A DNA stretch of 64,000 nt, from NCBI GenBank assembly GCA_946902875.1, contig OX336344.1, forward strand, positions 19,923,791 through 19,987,790. The letters are read 5' to 3'. Source of the stretch: Nematopogon swammerdamellus. Its lineage: Eukaryota; Arthropoda; Insecta; Lepidoptera; Adelidae. The notes below the pieces were generated by a model that saw nothing but the letters and a program-made list of their open reading frames with translations, searched no databases and was not told the origin of the DNA. Numbering within the stretch: the first letter of the stretch is position 1; each line of letters begins with the position of its first letter. Below, piece after piece: positions 19,894-29,754 of this stretch. A program made the translations under genes and the position numbers.

Positions 19894-20849
19894 TTATTGT
19901 CTTCTCCCATGTTTGCGGTTTCGTAGTCTACGCCATGAGTCTCGTACGAGTTTTGCGTCTCAGCTTCGCTGCAGTACAGCTGATTTCGAGGTAAGGCGGA
20001 AGAGTAGGAGATGCCACTCATGGGCGTCGGCTTCGGGTAGTTTTTATTGTGCGGTCTAAACACATTGTGTTGCTGCGAACTCGGGGGTTGAGGTCGGTAA
20101 TTATTGTTTTGTTGTTGCTGTGGAACGATCGTGCTCTGCGGGCGGTAATTGTTATGACTGTAAGAATGCGGTAGCGGGTGGTTTTGTTGGGAGACAGATG
20201 GCTTTTGAAAAGGGTTGTTGTTCTTGTTGTTTTGGGATTGCGGAAAGTGATTCCTTGCCGGTTGACCTACAGTCCGTGTTTGTAGGTATCGAATGTTTTG
20301 CTCTTCCTTGATGTATTGGAGAGCCGTCGGCAGAGTGGTTGGACGCATTGCCCTGATCGTTGAGCCTAGGGGCTCTTTTAGTCCTGCTAAGAAAGTTCTT
20401 AGTGCCTGCGCGGTGTAGAATTGTCTTTTCTGTGACCTTATTCCTACGTCGGTATTGTGTAGATTTGTGTAGTTAATTATTATATTTAGTATGTGCATGC
20501 ACCGGTCGTAAAATGACTGAGGGTCCTCATTTTCCTGCTGCAGGTTTACAAGATCTCTGTTTAATGAATTCTCGTCTCTCTGGTCACCAAAATGCAAGAC
20601 CAGAGTTTCTTTTACTTGCTGCCACGAGTCACACCCGTGAATGTTAATTGTCTCCTGCGCCTTTCCTTCCAGCTTACTTACTATGCCATTTATTAATATT
20701 TTATTAGTGAATGCTGTGGGATTTGTGTGGTCATAAAATTCTGTTAAAATGTCTTCGCTGGTTGAGATGAAACGGTACAGGAGGTCGCTATTTCCATTAT
20801 ATGTTGGTACAGTTTTTAGAGCTAAACTATACATTTGGTGGTTCTGCAT
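19848..20849 (-). CDS. gag: gypsy Gag protein (333 aa)
   Basis: The ATG at 20847-20849 is the first in the element after a leader of about 390 nt. The N-terminal two thirds resemble the capsid region of gypsy-type Gag (residues about 1-190, helical, with LEGKAQE and a DPQSFYDR segment). Residues about 200-285 are low-complexity and rich in Asn, Gln, Pro and His. There is no CCHC zinc knuckle, as is usual for the gypsy/17.6 group. Gag would assemble the intracellular particle that packages the RNA. The stop at 19848-19850 overlaps the start of the pol frame. Confidence 0.92.
   Translation of the reverse strand: MQNHQMYSLALKTVPTYNGNSDLLYRFISTSEDILTEFYDHTNPTAFTNKILINGIVSKLEGKAQETINIHGCDSWQQVKETLVLHFGDQRDENSLNRDLVNLQQENEDPQSFYDRCMHILNIIINYTNLHNTDVGIRSQKRQFYTAQALRTFLAGLKEPLGSTIRAMRPTTLPTALQYIKEEQNIRYLQTRTVGQPARNHFPQSQNNKNNNPFQKPSVSQQNHPLPHSYSHNNYRPQSTIVPQQQQNNNYRPQPPSSQQHNVFRPHNKNYPKPTPMSGISYSSALPRNQLYCSEAETQNSYETHGVDYETANMGEDNNEQIFHTDTHINQTA
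19880..19886 (-). other. Candidate -1 frameshift site in the gag/pol overlap
   Basis: On the minus strand ATTTTTC is the only homopolymeric slip site in the overlap and precedes the gag stop by about 30 nt. Slippage on the U-run would move ribosomes from the gag frame into the pol frame. It is not a canonical XXXYYYZ heptamer in the gag frame. Confidence 0.35.
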
Positions 20850-21236
20850 GGTTACTATTATTATGTTTTATTTTACTGAATTTTATTAAGAGCTATATCC
20901 TTCTCTAAATTAACTAAATCTATGCCTAAAAACTATGTATGTTCCTACCTTATTACAACTTTCTATGAATTATTAACAATATCTAGTATCGAATTTAACA
21001 GATTATTTATTATCTATTATAGAAAATGCAACAATATGTGTACAGACACAAAGATAATTAGGTGAGGATATGTAAGGAAGGAATCTGGACTTTGACTTAC
21101 TGGTACGCCGAAGAATCTCTTGGAGAGGTTGTCCAGGTGATTCTCGTAGTAGGTATTTGTAGAATAGTTCGCGATGCACCGATCAATTGTTAAAACAAAC
21201 AACAATCACTGATTTTTAAGTCACTGTTGTCGGTAC
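20850..21236 (-). other. Leader of the gypsy element
   Basis: AT-rich non-coding sequence between primer site and gag. It probably carries the packaging signal. The 62-codon frame at 21017-21205 (minus) has no recognisable content. Confidence 0.5.
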
Positions 21237-21254
21237 ATCCTACCGACTGCGCCA
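21237..21254 (-). promoter_or_regulatory. Primer-binding site, tRNA-Ser type
   Basis: On the minus strand TGGCGCAGTCGGTAGGAT overlaps the last LTR base. From memory this matches the tRNA-Ser-type primer site of the 17.6/297 group of gypsy elements. Confidence 0.75.
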
Positions 21255-21548
21255 ATTATGTTCATTTGCGTTCACTGATGCAAATGTAACACTGTTTTAT
21301 AGTTCAATAACTTTTTAAATAATATCTTGATAATTAAATGAAGATTAAATACTAATTTACACACCTATTTGATGGCTGTGATTTATTTGTCGGCGATGCT
21401 TGCTCGACACATTTGAGCCTTCGCGAAGTTGGCAATAGACTGAAGCTCCTGGCTGCAGCTTCGGGGCAGGTACTGATGGAAGACCCTTTCAAGTGGTCCG
21501 TCTCTGGAATGCGGCGACGAGCCAGCCACTTGACGTAGATACGTAACA
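21254..21548 (-). repeat. 5' LTR of the gypsy element
   Basis: 295 bp, apparently identical to 15487-15781, followed on the outside by CGCG. Confidence 0.95.
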
Positions 21549-21749
21549 CGCGCATGCTCCATCGTATCCATCAATTACATCTAATGATATCTCCGGCCAC
21601 TTGAGTATGGACAGATTTATGTTGTTGGAAGTACTGCTGATTGAATTGATTTGGTTTAAGAAAAAAAGTGGAGCGATCAAACCGTTTTACATCGAAGATT
21701 TTTTTGTTAAGCGAAAATACTCTTTTCAGTAGAGACATACCCTTTTACA

Positions 21750-22481
21750 TACATCATACACTTTTTAGTTTCTTCTATGGGGACCCCCGTGAATTTTTTA
21801 CTTTTTCTTATTTTTAGGTTTCCGTATCCCGTACGGAAGCCTATTACTAAGCCTACGCTGCGCCGTCTGTCCGTCTATCCGAGGGCTGTATCTCTTGAAC
21901 CGTAATAGGTAGCCCGTTGAAACTTTCACAGAATATGTGTTACTATGGCGGATATAACAGCAAATAAGAAAAATAATGAAATGCTAAAAATTAAGGGGGG
22001 CTCCCATACAATAAACGCCTAAAAATCGATTATTCACACTATTGAATAATAGATGGCGCCACAGGCTTTTACACATTGCAGTGTTGAAAGACAAAAGATA
22101 GCCGCTTCTTAATCTTTGGTCGTTCCAAAAAAAGAATTTTCAGAAGTTTGATGTTTGCTTGACAGATCACTTTTCAAAAATAATAAACAAATAATCTGAT
22201 AATTCAAATTCGAAGACCATGCCACCTGAGCGGATAGGCGGATATTATTGATAGCGGATGGATACGGAAACCTCCGCGCGCGAGTAAAACTCGCACTTGA
22301 CAGATTTTTCTTATATGTTGTTACATACTTAGGTATATCGGTCATAACACATAATATTCTGTGAAAATTTCAACGGGCTACCTATTACGGTTCAAGAGAT
22401 ACAGCCCTCGGACAGACAGACAGACAGACAGACGGCGTAGGCTTAGTAATAGGGTCCCGTACGACGGATACGGAAACCTAA
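21750..22481 (-). mobile_element. (GTCY)n MITE split by a second MITE
   Basis: The left part 21750-21815 (CACTTTTTAGTTTCTTCTAT, CCGTGAATTTTTTACTTTTT) and right part about 22306-22481 (TTCTGTGAAAATTTCAACGG, GACAGACAGACAGACGGCGT, GGATACGGAAACCTAAAA) join into one minus-strand element when the plus-strand copy at 21816-22303 is removed. Confidence 0.75.
21816..22303 (+). mobile_element. (GTCY)n MITE-like element (inner)
   Basis: AGGTTTCCGTATCCCGTACG start, very short GTCY run (GTCTGTCCGTC), CTTGAACCGTAATAGGTAGC, the AATAATAGATGGCGCCACAG segment, and CCGCGCGCGAGTAAAACTCGC terminal hairpin. A TTTTTCTTAT-like stretch occurs on both sides and may be the target duplication. Confidence 0.8.
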
Positions 22482-22785
22482 AAATGAACCTTTAATAGTT
22501 TTGCAACAAAGGCAACCACTTTGTGGGTCTATAAAAAAAATTATATAGATACCTTGTTGATTACAGTCTCTTTCGCGATACAAAACCTCGTATCCCGTGG
22601 GTGCGGAGCGCGGACCTCCCGAAATACAATGCCGAGAGATTAATGATGTGTGAAAGGAACAATGGGACATCTTCGAGATCACCGCTTCTGAGTGCTGTTG
22701 TGGACCAGATTTCTCTCAATTATAATTCGGAATTAATTGAATATTTAATTGCATTTGAGGTTGTCTTATATATAAGGTCTTTCAT
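22482..22785. other. No gene seen
   Basis: Mixed sequence with two short open frames (79 and 64 codons) and no family resemblance. Confidence 0.4.
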
Positions 22786-22787
22786 TA

Positions 22788-23004
22788 GTAGGTAACGATA
22801 CGCTAAGGGGTGTATGTGTATCAGATACTGATCACGTTCCCATACCAATTTATACGATATAAAAAACCTACTCACTCCTCAAATTTAATACGTGAAGTGC
22901 GCGTATTTCAGCTTAATAAGTACGTTTTTTATATAGTAAAAAAATGGTATGGGAACGGGATCAGTATCTGATACACATACACCCCTTAGCGTATCGTTAT
23001 CTAC
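22788..23004. mobile_element. 217-bp MITE with ~60-bp terminal inverted repeats
   Basis: The left arm GTAGGTAACGATACGCTAAG to CGTTCCCATACCA is repeated inverted at the right end (TGGTATGGGAACG to CTTAGCGTATCGTTATCTAC) with few mismatches. TA flanks both ends (22786-22787 and 23005-23006), as for Tc1/mariner-type targets. The interior of about 95 bp is AT-rich and non-coding. Confidence 0.9.
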
Positions 23005-23142
23005 TATTGTAAGCCATAGTGGCAACATAAAGATTATAGATATAGAACCAATTTAGTTATTATTTATGTTTTAACACGTGCATGGCTTGTATTTAACTCG
23101 CATGTACATATATGTATTGTTAATAAGTATTTTTATAATCAT

Positions 23143-23179
23143 TAACCCCCGACGAAAAAACGGAGGGGTGTTATAAGTT

Positions 23180-23224
<45 letters not shown>

Positions 23225-23513
23225 TGTCTGTGGCATTGTAGCTCCCAAACGGATGGACCGATTTGGATGCGGTTTTTTTTATTAGGTAGCTTGTTTAATC
23301 GGGATGGTTCTTAGCTATGTTTGTAATCAAGTAATAAAGTAATTAAGTAATAAAAAAAATAATTATCCTTAAAAGTGGACCAATTTGCATGCGGTTTTTT
23401 TTAAAAAGCTTGAAATAAAAGTTAAATTACAAATTTAAAAAACCCCCGACTCTTAAAAAGTCAAAAATAATTTCCGTTTACTTAACGTTTACGTTTACGA
23501 GTCGGGGGTTTTT
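23143..23513 (+). mobile_element. AACCCCCGAC-ended element with (GT)n
   Basis: Starts TTAACCCCCGACG and ends GAGTCGGGGGTTTTT. Holds a (GT)n microsatellite (about 23184-23222), GTAGCTCCCAAACGGATGGA, and a second AAACCCCCGACTC at 23440 that can pair with the end. The relative at 57.83-58.27 kb shares the start, GTAGCTCCCAAAC, GATTTGGATGCGG and TCTTAGCTATGTTTG. Confidence 0.7.
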
Positions 23514-23629
23514 TTTTATCTTCAATTCTCACGCTCAACTCTTTTTTGCTACTACCTACTTATATTCCACTATACTATAGAATCTCAAACATCCAGAGGT
23601 TGACTGTAAAAAATCTCTGTAAGGGATAA

Positions 23630-23820
23630 GTCCGCCTTTGCACCTTATGTACATTTTCTAATGTACTTGTTACTGTTTAATATTTACTGGAGCAATAAAG
23701 AATTTTCTATCTATCTATCTATCTATCTATAAGTCCGCCTTTGCACCTTATGTAAATTTTCTGATGTATTTGTTACTGTTTAATGTTTACTGGAGCAATA
23801 AAGAATTTTCTATCTATCTA
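23630..23820 (+). mobile_element. Duplicated LINE 3' end with (CTAT)n tails
   Basis: AAGTCCGCCTTTGCACCTTA to GGAGCAATAAAGAATTTTCT followed by CTAT repeats occurs twice in tandem (about 23630-23731 and 23732-23820). An AATAAA precedes each tail. Confidence 0.7.
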
Positions 23821-23881
23821 ACAAAATTTTGTAAAACACTTAAAATTAAAAAGGCCAAGGAATTTCATGGTGTACTTTACT

Positions 23882-24163
23882 TCGTGGTTAGGATTCTACG
23901 TAAAACTGTAGGTCCCTTTCCTTCTTACGTGACTAGGTGGTAGGGTTTAGCCCGTTCGGGTTGCTACCACCGCACTGAATGAAACGTCGTCGGTCGAAAA
24001 GGCTATGTAAATAGATCCGTGTTTTCCGTCCAGTTCTGTGTAGCCGACATGAAATGAAGGAAAGCACTGACATGGCACCTAGTTCAGCCGGTGTTATAGA
24101 CTGACATCACGGATGTTATAGGTGATGTAGCCAACCGTGTCAGTTTCCATAAAAAAACAAAAA
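23882..24163 (+). mobile_element. tRNA/5S SINE, 5' truncated
   Basis: Starts in the B-box region (CGTGGTTAGGATTCTACG) and runs through ACTAGGTGGTAGGGTTTA, CGTGTTTTCCGTCCAGTTC and CAACCGTGTCAGTTTCCAT to an A-rich tail. The tRNA-like and 5S-like head is missing. Confidence 0.85.
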
Positions 24164-24694
24164 TGAACAGAAACGAAAAACAATGATATAAGTCAACGCA
24201 ATGGTAAAATCAGATAAAACAGGCGTAATCGCGCAAGCAGGATTAACGTAATGATCTTATCTGAGATCTGGCGACAATTTGCATTCAGGGACATCTGGCA
24301 GTAAATTGGTAAATTGCTGAACGATTTAAAGTCACGAATGCCTAAGAAATTGGTTCAAATGTACTAGATCCTATCAATTTCTATGCGACTACATAGGGAG
24401 TGTGGCATAATAATTGTCCTGAACAGCCCCTGTACCGGCGTTACTCGCTCGCCGATGTGAGTATGAGAAACGATCTCACTCAACCAATCAAGAAGGCGTT
24501 CGGTGAGGCATCCGGCCCGGCTATTGGTTGAAATAATATGCGAGTAAAAAGTGGTGCCGAGTCATCCACGAGGTGTCTAATGACGCCAATGGACATTCTG
24601 TCGTATTGGTTATGGAAATGTCAATTTAGCTAGTTATTATTGTCATTTGATTTCATTAGGGTCGGTTTCCATGGTAGGTAGTACTCGTAGATAG
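24164..24694. other. No gene; degraded LINE trace
   Basis: Around 24545-24605 a GTGTCTAATGACGCCAATGG motif echoes the LINE 3' end at 956-1100 (minus). The rest is unassigned. Confidence 0.4.
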
Positions 24695-24760
24695 AATAAA
24701 ATAGAATAGAATAGAAACTCTTTACTGCACACAATTAAAATAAGAACGGTACACGACAAG
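24695..24760 (-). mobile_element. LINE 3' tail, (TATTC)n type
   Basis: On the minus strand TGTGTGCAGTAAAGAGTTTC is followed by TATTC repeats. Related tails lie near 36.40 and 32.86 kb. Confidence 0.5.
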
Positions 24761-25004
24761 AAACAAGAAATACAGGAGTGCGCAAATGCGAATTTATCAT
24801 TGCAAGTGATTATTTCCAGTCAACCTTTGGGTGATGGATGAGGAATAAAATACAGAGAAAGAAGTATGGGTAGTGCAAGCGAAAGGGAAGAGGAATACGT
24901 GTTTTATTTTTATGAATATACCTACATGATTATGTTCTAAAGGGTAGATTGGGAGGAAAGGCCATAGGAATCAAGTACACAATTTTTTTGTTTATGTGAA
25001 CTAA

Positions 25005-25330
25005 CGGGTGGCTGTGCCGAGAGACCAATGGTGCAGTCGACAGAGCCAAAATCGTATCTCCTCGCGAAATCACGCACAGTTAGGCGCCATGCCAGCAGAT
25101 TTGCGGACTGTTGTTAGGCTGTCTAGCCTGTTAATACGACGTTTGAAGGAAACACACTCGCCGGAAGACAGTTCTAGACCGAAGCGGTGCAAAAAGAAAC
25201 GATTTAGAACCGATGTGTTCTCAAAAGCCCAATGTCAACAACAAAAGGATGCTGAGTCTCTCTGCGACGAGTCATGCGGAGATAAGTAGGACGGGTGGTA
25301 GGGAATAAGGGATGCTAGTTCTACAGAGCA
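25005..25330 (+). repeat. Unclassified dispersed repeat (LINE-like)
   Basis: GGTGGCTGTGCCGAGAGACCA is shared with 59.17 kb and loosely with 39.65 kb. A 93-codon frame at 25008-25289 is basic and Cys/Ser-rich (RPKRCKKKRFRTD) but uses a non-ATG start and has no known domain. It may be a broken retroelement ORF. The end has AATAAAGTTTTGAC. Confidence 0.45.
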
Positions 25331-26278
25331 CAGATGTACAATAAAGTTTTGACTAATACTTCTCTGATCTGTGGTTTTGACATTGGAAATTTTAATGTCT
25401 TTTCGTTCGCTCCAGTGTAGGCTCCGATTTCACGAAAAAGTGCGATGCCCTTATATCTCGAAGAGTTGTGAAGATATGATATTCAAAAAAGGCTCAAAAG
25501 ACGCGTATTCATAAGAGCTGTAAGGTGCAGAAAGAATTATTCTAGAAAATAAAAAAACGAAAAAAGTTATAGGCCGAAATAGGCCGAAAAAGGCCGAAAT
25601 AGTAAAAAACAAAATTAAATATTTTCCCATTTTTTTATTTTGGCGCTCGATATTTTGGAAACGAAGAATTATATAAAAAATTTGAGCAAAACACCTCTGG
25701 ATAATTTAGTCAGCTATAATTTGAGCCTAAAACAAATTTTGACAAAAAGTCAAAAAGTCAGGACGAAATTTTTTTCGAATTCCGTATATTCATTTCCAAT
25801 GTGCTCGATAGTCGTGTGTGAGGCACGAAATCTGTGAATATATTTATTTTATTTTATTTTATTTTACTCCGTTTGATTCTATTCTATGGCTTCGCTATAG
25901 TAAATCTAGTAAACCTTTCTGTTCGTTTCCAACTTCGACAGAATAATAATTATATACTTATTGTCAAATAGACTAACTTTAACATTTTATCGTATCCTTT
26001 GATTAGATACAATTTAAACCAATTTCGCCAGTTCGCGTGTGGGTTGCCAATTTGCAACAATAATGAACAATAATGGTTCGGGCCTTCGGTCGGTGCCTGA
26101 TTGGAAATTATAGCTAGGCCGAACATCCAATTCAATTTCTTCCTATCACTAGCACTATCGAATAGGGCTGAATTTTAACGATTCAAGCGTCAGAAAGAAA
26201 AAAAGAAAGAATAATATAACTTACTTATCGCTTGCTATGATATGACAAAATGGGCATATCAGCATATTCATACCAAAA
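25331..26278. other. No gene seen
   Basis: Contains three short AGGCCGAAATAGG-type repeats (25569-25602), a (TTTTA)n run at 25847-25866, and a segment around 25630-25800 that reads as repetitive but matches nothing else in this window. Confidence 0.45.
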
Positions 26279-26280
26279 AA

Positions 26281-26472
26281 ACCGGCCAAGTGCGAGTCGA
26301 ACTCGCGCACCGAGGGTTCCGTATCGCGATGTCATGGTCAGAGCCGCTCACGCCATCTATGGATTAGTTAAAATGCTTTATACTCTTTTCGGTAGTTGGC
26401 GCGCATACACTTTTTAGTTTCTTGTATGGGGACCTCCGTGAATTTTTTAATTTTTCAATTTTTTTATTTGTT
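26281..26472 (-). mobile_element. (GTCY)n MITE, truncated
   Basis: Begins ACCGGCCAAGTGCGAGTCGA with the terminal hairpin, then GGTTCCGTATCGCGATGTCA and the CACTTTTTAGTTTCTTGTAT segment, stopping before the GTCY microsatellite, which is absent. Confidence 0.8.
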
Positions 26473-26479
26473 GTTCTGA

Positions 26480-26570
26480 ATCCAGCCGGTGATTATTCAG
26501 ATATTTATTTCGTCATAAAGAGCACACAACGTTAACAATATTTCACTGACGTAAATTCATTATTCAGTTA
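26480..26570 (-). mobile_element. LINE 3' tail, same family as window start
   Basis: TTCAGATATTTATTTCGTCATAAAGAGCACACAAC is the complement of the 3' end near 505-560. It directly follows the truncated MITE. Confidence 0.65.
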
Positions 26571-27580
26571 TCTTTCGTCATAATTTTTGTAATTTTTTTT
26601 TTTTTAATAATGCAGCAAATGATATAAGGCTTGAGGTTACATACAAAAGGTGTACCGTTAAATTGTTTATTATTTAATAACGCCATTGGCGTTATCTTTT
26701 GCAAAGGACTGGTTAAGAACAGAATTAGCCTACGCGACCGTGTGCCGCCCTCGGTTCGATCATTGCGTTAATTTTCAGTATTGGCTGTGTAACTCGGTTC
26801 TGAAACGGGTTCAATTGAAGGTGACTTTCTGCTGCTGATGGTAACAATTGGTGCTAAGTATATTGTATCAAGCTTAGTGCAAGAGCGTAGCCAGGTACAG
26901 GCAGGGAGGGGCCGCTCTGCCCCCCTCCTATCAGGATGTGGGTTAGTGCTCGAAATGCTCCCGAACCGAAGACGAAATAAGTAATTTTAAGCAATTTTCC
27001 ATTTAAAATCGCAGTTCAATGTTAATTTGGCATTGGTTGATTTTAAAGAAAAATAACAAAGTTTCTGCCAATACTATCATTTAACATTTTCCATTTATGA
27101 ATTCGAATAATGGTGTAAACTATGGAACGACAAGAGAATACCTTTACCTACCAAGAATAGCAAGATTGATTGTGTACTTAATAAAATAAATATTTTTGCG
27201 CCTTTTGTGTCACATAGGTAAAAGTGCAATATTGTTGGTTGGTACTAATTCTTCAATGTTTCCATATCAGTTAAAGATAAAATTCGGGTTTCAAGTTCAC
27301 ATAATTTTATCAATCGCCTTTGATCTTGAAAGCTTGCCTTTTGATAAATATCAACTAGCCAGATAGGTAGAAGAAACGGGCAGCGTTACTTTTGTATGGT
27401 ACCTACTTCGTAATTCGTTGTATGTGTGTTTAGTATGCTCGCTCGTAGTAATTATTACGTCATAGAGTTATGTGTGACAGGACAGTATGAACCAAATGCT
27501 TAAAAAGCATAGACGAGGCATCCAATTGCGCAGGTGAAAACTCATTATAAATGTGCTCATAAAGACGAAACTATTAATAA
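26571..27580. other. No gene seen
   Basis: About 1 kb of AT-rich sequence without a supported ORF. A short GC-rich hairpin-like stretch (GGGAGGGGCCGCTCTGCCCCCC) is at 26907-26930. Confidence 0.5.
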
Positions 27581-27582
27581 CT

Positions 27583-29222
27583 AGCTTTTGCCCGCGGCTT
27601 CGCTCGCGTGAAATTCGTATTTCAAAGGAAGAAAGTAAGTAACTAAGGGCGAGCTGGATTCAGGTAAACGATAAACCGTCTCGAAGAAAGTGAGTAACTT
27701 TTTGAGGCCGAAGGCGATGTTGCGTTCAGGAAGACGATAAACCTTCTCGAAGACAGTAAGTAACTAAGGGCGAGGCCGAAGGCCGAGCTGCGTTCAGGAA
27801 GAGGATAAACCATATTTAAGAAAGTAAGTAACAAAGGGCGAGGCCGAAGGCCGAGCTGCGTTCAGGAAGAGGATAACCTTTTCGAAGAAAGTAAGCAACT
27901 ATGGGCGAGGCCGAAGGCCGAGCTGCGTTCAGGATGAGGGTAAACTTTTCGAAGAAAGTAAGTAACAGAGGGCGAGGCTGATGGCCGAGCTGCGTTCAGG
28001 AAAACGATAAACCTTCTCGAAGACAGTAAGTAACTATGGGCGAGGCCGAAGGCCGAGCTGCGTTCAGGAAGAGGATGACCTTTTCGAAGAAAGTAAGTAA
28101 CAGAGGGCGAGGCCGAAGGCCGAGCTGCGTTCAGGAAGACGATAAATTCTCGAAGACTGTAAGTAACTATGGGCAAGGCCGAAGGCCGAGATGTGTTCAG
28201 GAAGAGGATAAACCTTTTCGAAGAAAGTAAGTAACAAAGAAGTTACTTTCTTCGAGAAGATTTATGGTCTTTCTGAACGCAGCTCGGGCTTCGGACTCGC
28301 CCTCTGTTACTTACATTCTTCGAAAAGGTTATCCTCTTCCTGAACGCAGCTCGGCCTTCGGCCTCGCCCTTTGTTACTTACTTCTTAAAGATGGTTTATC
28401 CTCTTCCTGAACGCAGCTCGGCCTTCGGCCTCGCCCATAGTTACTTACTGTCTTCGAAAAGGTTTATCGTCTTCCTGAACGCAGCTCGGCCTTCGGCCTC
28501 GCCCTCTGTTACTTACTTTCTTAGAAAAGGTTATCCTCTTCCTGAACGCACCTCGGCCTTCGGCCTCGCCCATAGTTACTTACTGTCTTCGAGAAGGTTC
28601 AGTTTTCCTGAACGCAGCTCGGCCTTCGGCCTCGCCCTCTGTTACTTACTTTCTTAGAAAAGGTTATCCTCTTCCTGAACGCAGCTCGGCCTTCGGCCTC
28701 GCCCATAGTTACTTACTGTCTTCGAGAAGGTTCAGTTTACCTGAACGCAGCTCGGCCTTCGGCCTCGCCCTCTGTTACTTACTTTCTTCGAAAAGTTTAC
28801 CCTCATCCTGAACGAAGCTCGGCCTTCGGCCTCGCCCATAGTTACTTACTTTCTTCGAAAAGGTTATCCTCTTCCTGAACGCAGCTCGGCCTTCGGCCTC
28901 GCCCTTTGGTACTTACTTTCTTAAAGATGGTTTATCGTCTTCCTGAACGCAACTCCGCCTTCGGCCTCAAAAAGTTACTCACTTTCTTCGAGACGATTTA
29001 TCGTTTACCTGAACCCAGCTCGCCCTTAGTTACTTACTTTCTTCAACTTTACGTTGGCGGCTCAAGCCAAAGACCCAGGTTCGAATCCTGGCCGGGATGT
29101 ATTTTTTCCAATGATTTTCGCTTTGCATTTTTCTAATAAAAATATATATAAAGCGAGTACGTGCCTAGTACTAACATATAAACATAGAATACTTTCTTCC
29201 TTTGAAATACGAATTTCACGTG
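27583..29222. repeat. Inverted array of ~90-100-bp tandem repeats (foldback-like)
   Basis: Units of the form GGGCGAGGCCGAAGGCCGAG...GTTCAGGAAGA...AAGTAAGTAAC are tandemly arranged in one orientation from 27640 to about 28240, then inverted to 29045. Outer markers mirror each other: CGTGAAATTCGTATTTCAAA at 27608 against TTTGAAATACGAATTTCACG at 29200, and GATTCAGGTAAACG near 27656 against CGTTTACCTGAACC near 29003. Variant units (GAGGCCGAAGGCGATGTTGC) mirror too, so this is a duplicated and inverted array. Frames such as LPERSSAFGLA occur in many reading directions and are not genes. Confidence 0.9.
29050..29105 (+). repeat. tRNA-derived fragment (T-arm and acceptor side)
   Basis: CCAGG-TTCGAAT-CCTGG at 29075-29091 is a perfect 5-bp T-stem with a canonical 7-nt loop, followed by GCCGGGATG. 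No matching 5' acceptor strand and only a doubtful D-arm are present, so it is not a functional tRNA. It may be the head or tail of a tRNA-derived SINE captured in the inverted array. Confidence 0.5.
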
Positions 29223-29650
29223 AGCGAAGAGGATAACCTTTTCGAAGAATGTAAGTAACAGAGGGCGAGTCCAAAGGCCGAGCTGCGTTCAGGAAGACCG
29301 TAAATCTTCTCGAAGAAAATAACTTCTTTGTTAGTTACTTTCATCAAAAAGGTTTATCCTCTTCCTGAACACATCTCGGCCTTCGGCCTCGCCCATAGTT
29401 ACTTACTGTCTTCGAGAATTTATCGTCTTCCTGAACGCAGCTCGGCCTTCGGCCTCGCCCTTTGTTACTTTCTTTCTTCGAGGTTTATGGTCTTCCTGAA
29501 CGCAGCTCGGCCTTCGGCCTCGCCCTTTGTTACTTACTTTCTTCGAGAAGGTTTATAGTCTTCCCGAACGCAGCTCGGCCTTCGGCCTCGCCCTTAGTTA
29601 CTTACTTTCTTTGAGTAGGTCTATCGTCTTCCTGAACGCAACTCATTCAC
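29223..29650. repeat. Second inverted block of the same tandem repeat
   Basis: 29229-29400 is the reverse complement of about 28180-28340, including the shared variant GATGTGTTCAGG (CCTGAACACATC at 29363) and a palindrome centre (AATAACTTCTTTGTTAGTTA). It then continues as inverted units to ACGCAACTCATTC near 29645. Confidence 0.85.
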
Positions 29651-29754
29651 AAACTTTCGTGTTTATAATATTAGTAGTATTTATTTTGGGTAGGTTTGGA
29701 GTGAGGCCTGATTTTAGAAATTATTAAGCAAAAGCTAACAATATATAAATTTTT

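Larger units (their letters stand above)
15487..21548 (-). mobile_element. Complete Ty3/gypsy retrotransposon
   Basis: A 6,062-bp element with 295-bp LTRs that look identical, flanked by a 4-bp duplication CGCG (15483-15486 and 21549-21552). Read on the minus strand the order is 5' LTR, tRNA-Ser-type primer site, leader of about 390 nt, gag, pol in the -1 frame, about 400 nt, purine tract, 3' LTR. The LTR starts TGTTACG and ends ATAATT rather than CA. That ending and the primer site resemble the 17.6/297 branch of insect gypsy elements. Both main ORFs are intact. A full env is absent. Confidence 0.97.

Noticed and set aside
15487..21548. Integrated infectious retrovirus with env
   Set aside because: No env of adequate length between pol and the 3' LTR. 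The element is described as a gypsy retrotransposon.
25008..25289. 93-codon basic frame as a host gene
   Set aside because: Non-ATG start, inside a dispersed repeat with relatives at 39.6 and 59.2 kb, no known domain.
27862..28176. Frames reading LPERSSAFGLA-type repeats
   Set aside because: They arise from the ~95-bp tandem array on both strands and are broken at irregular intervals.
29050..29105. Functional tRNA gene
   Set aside because: Only a T-arm and part of an acceptor side. No anticodon arm or paired acceptor stem.
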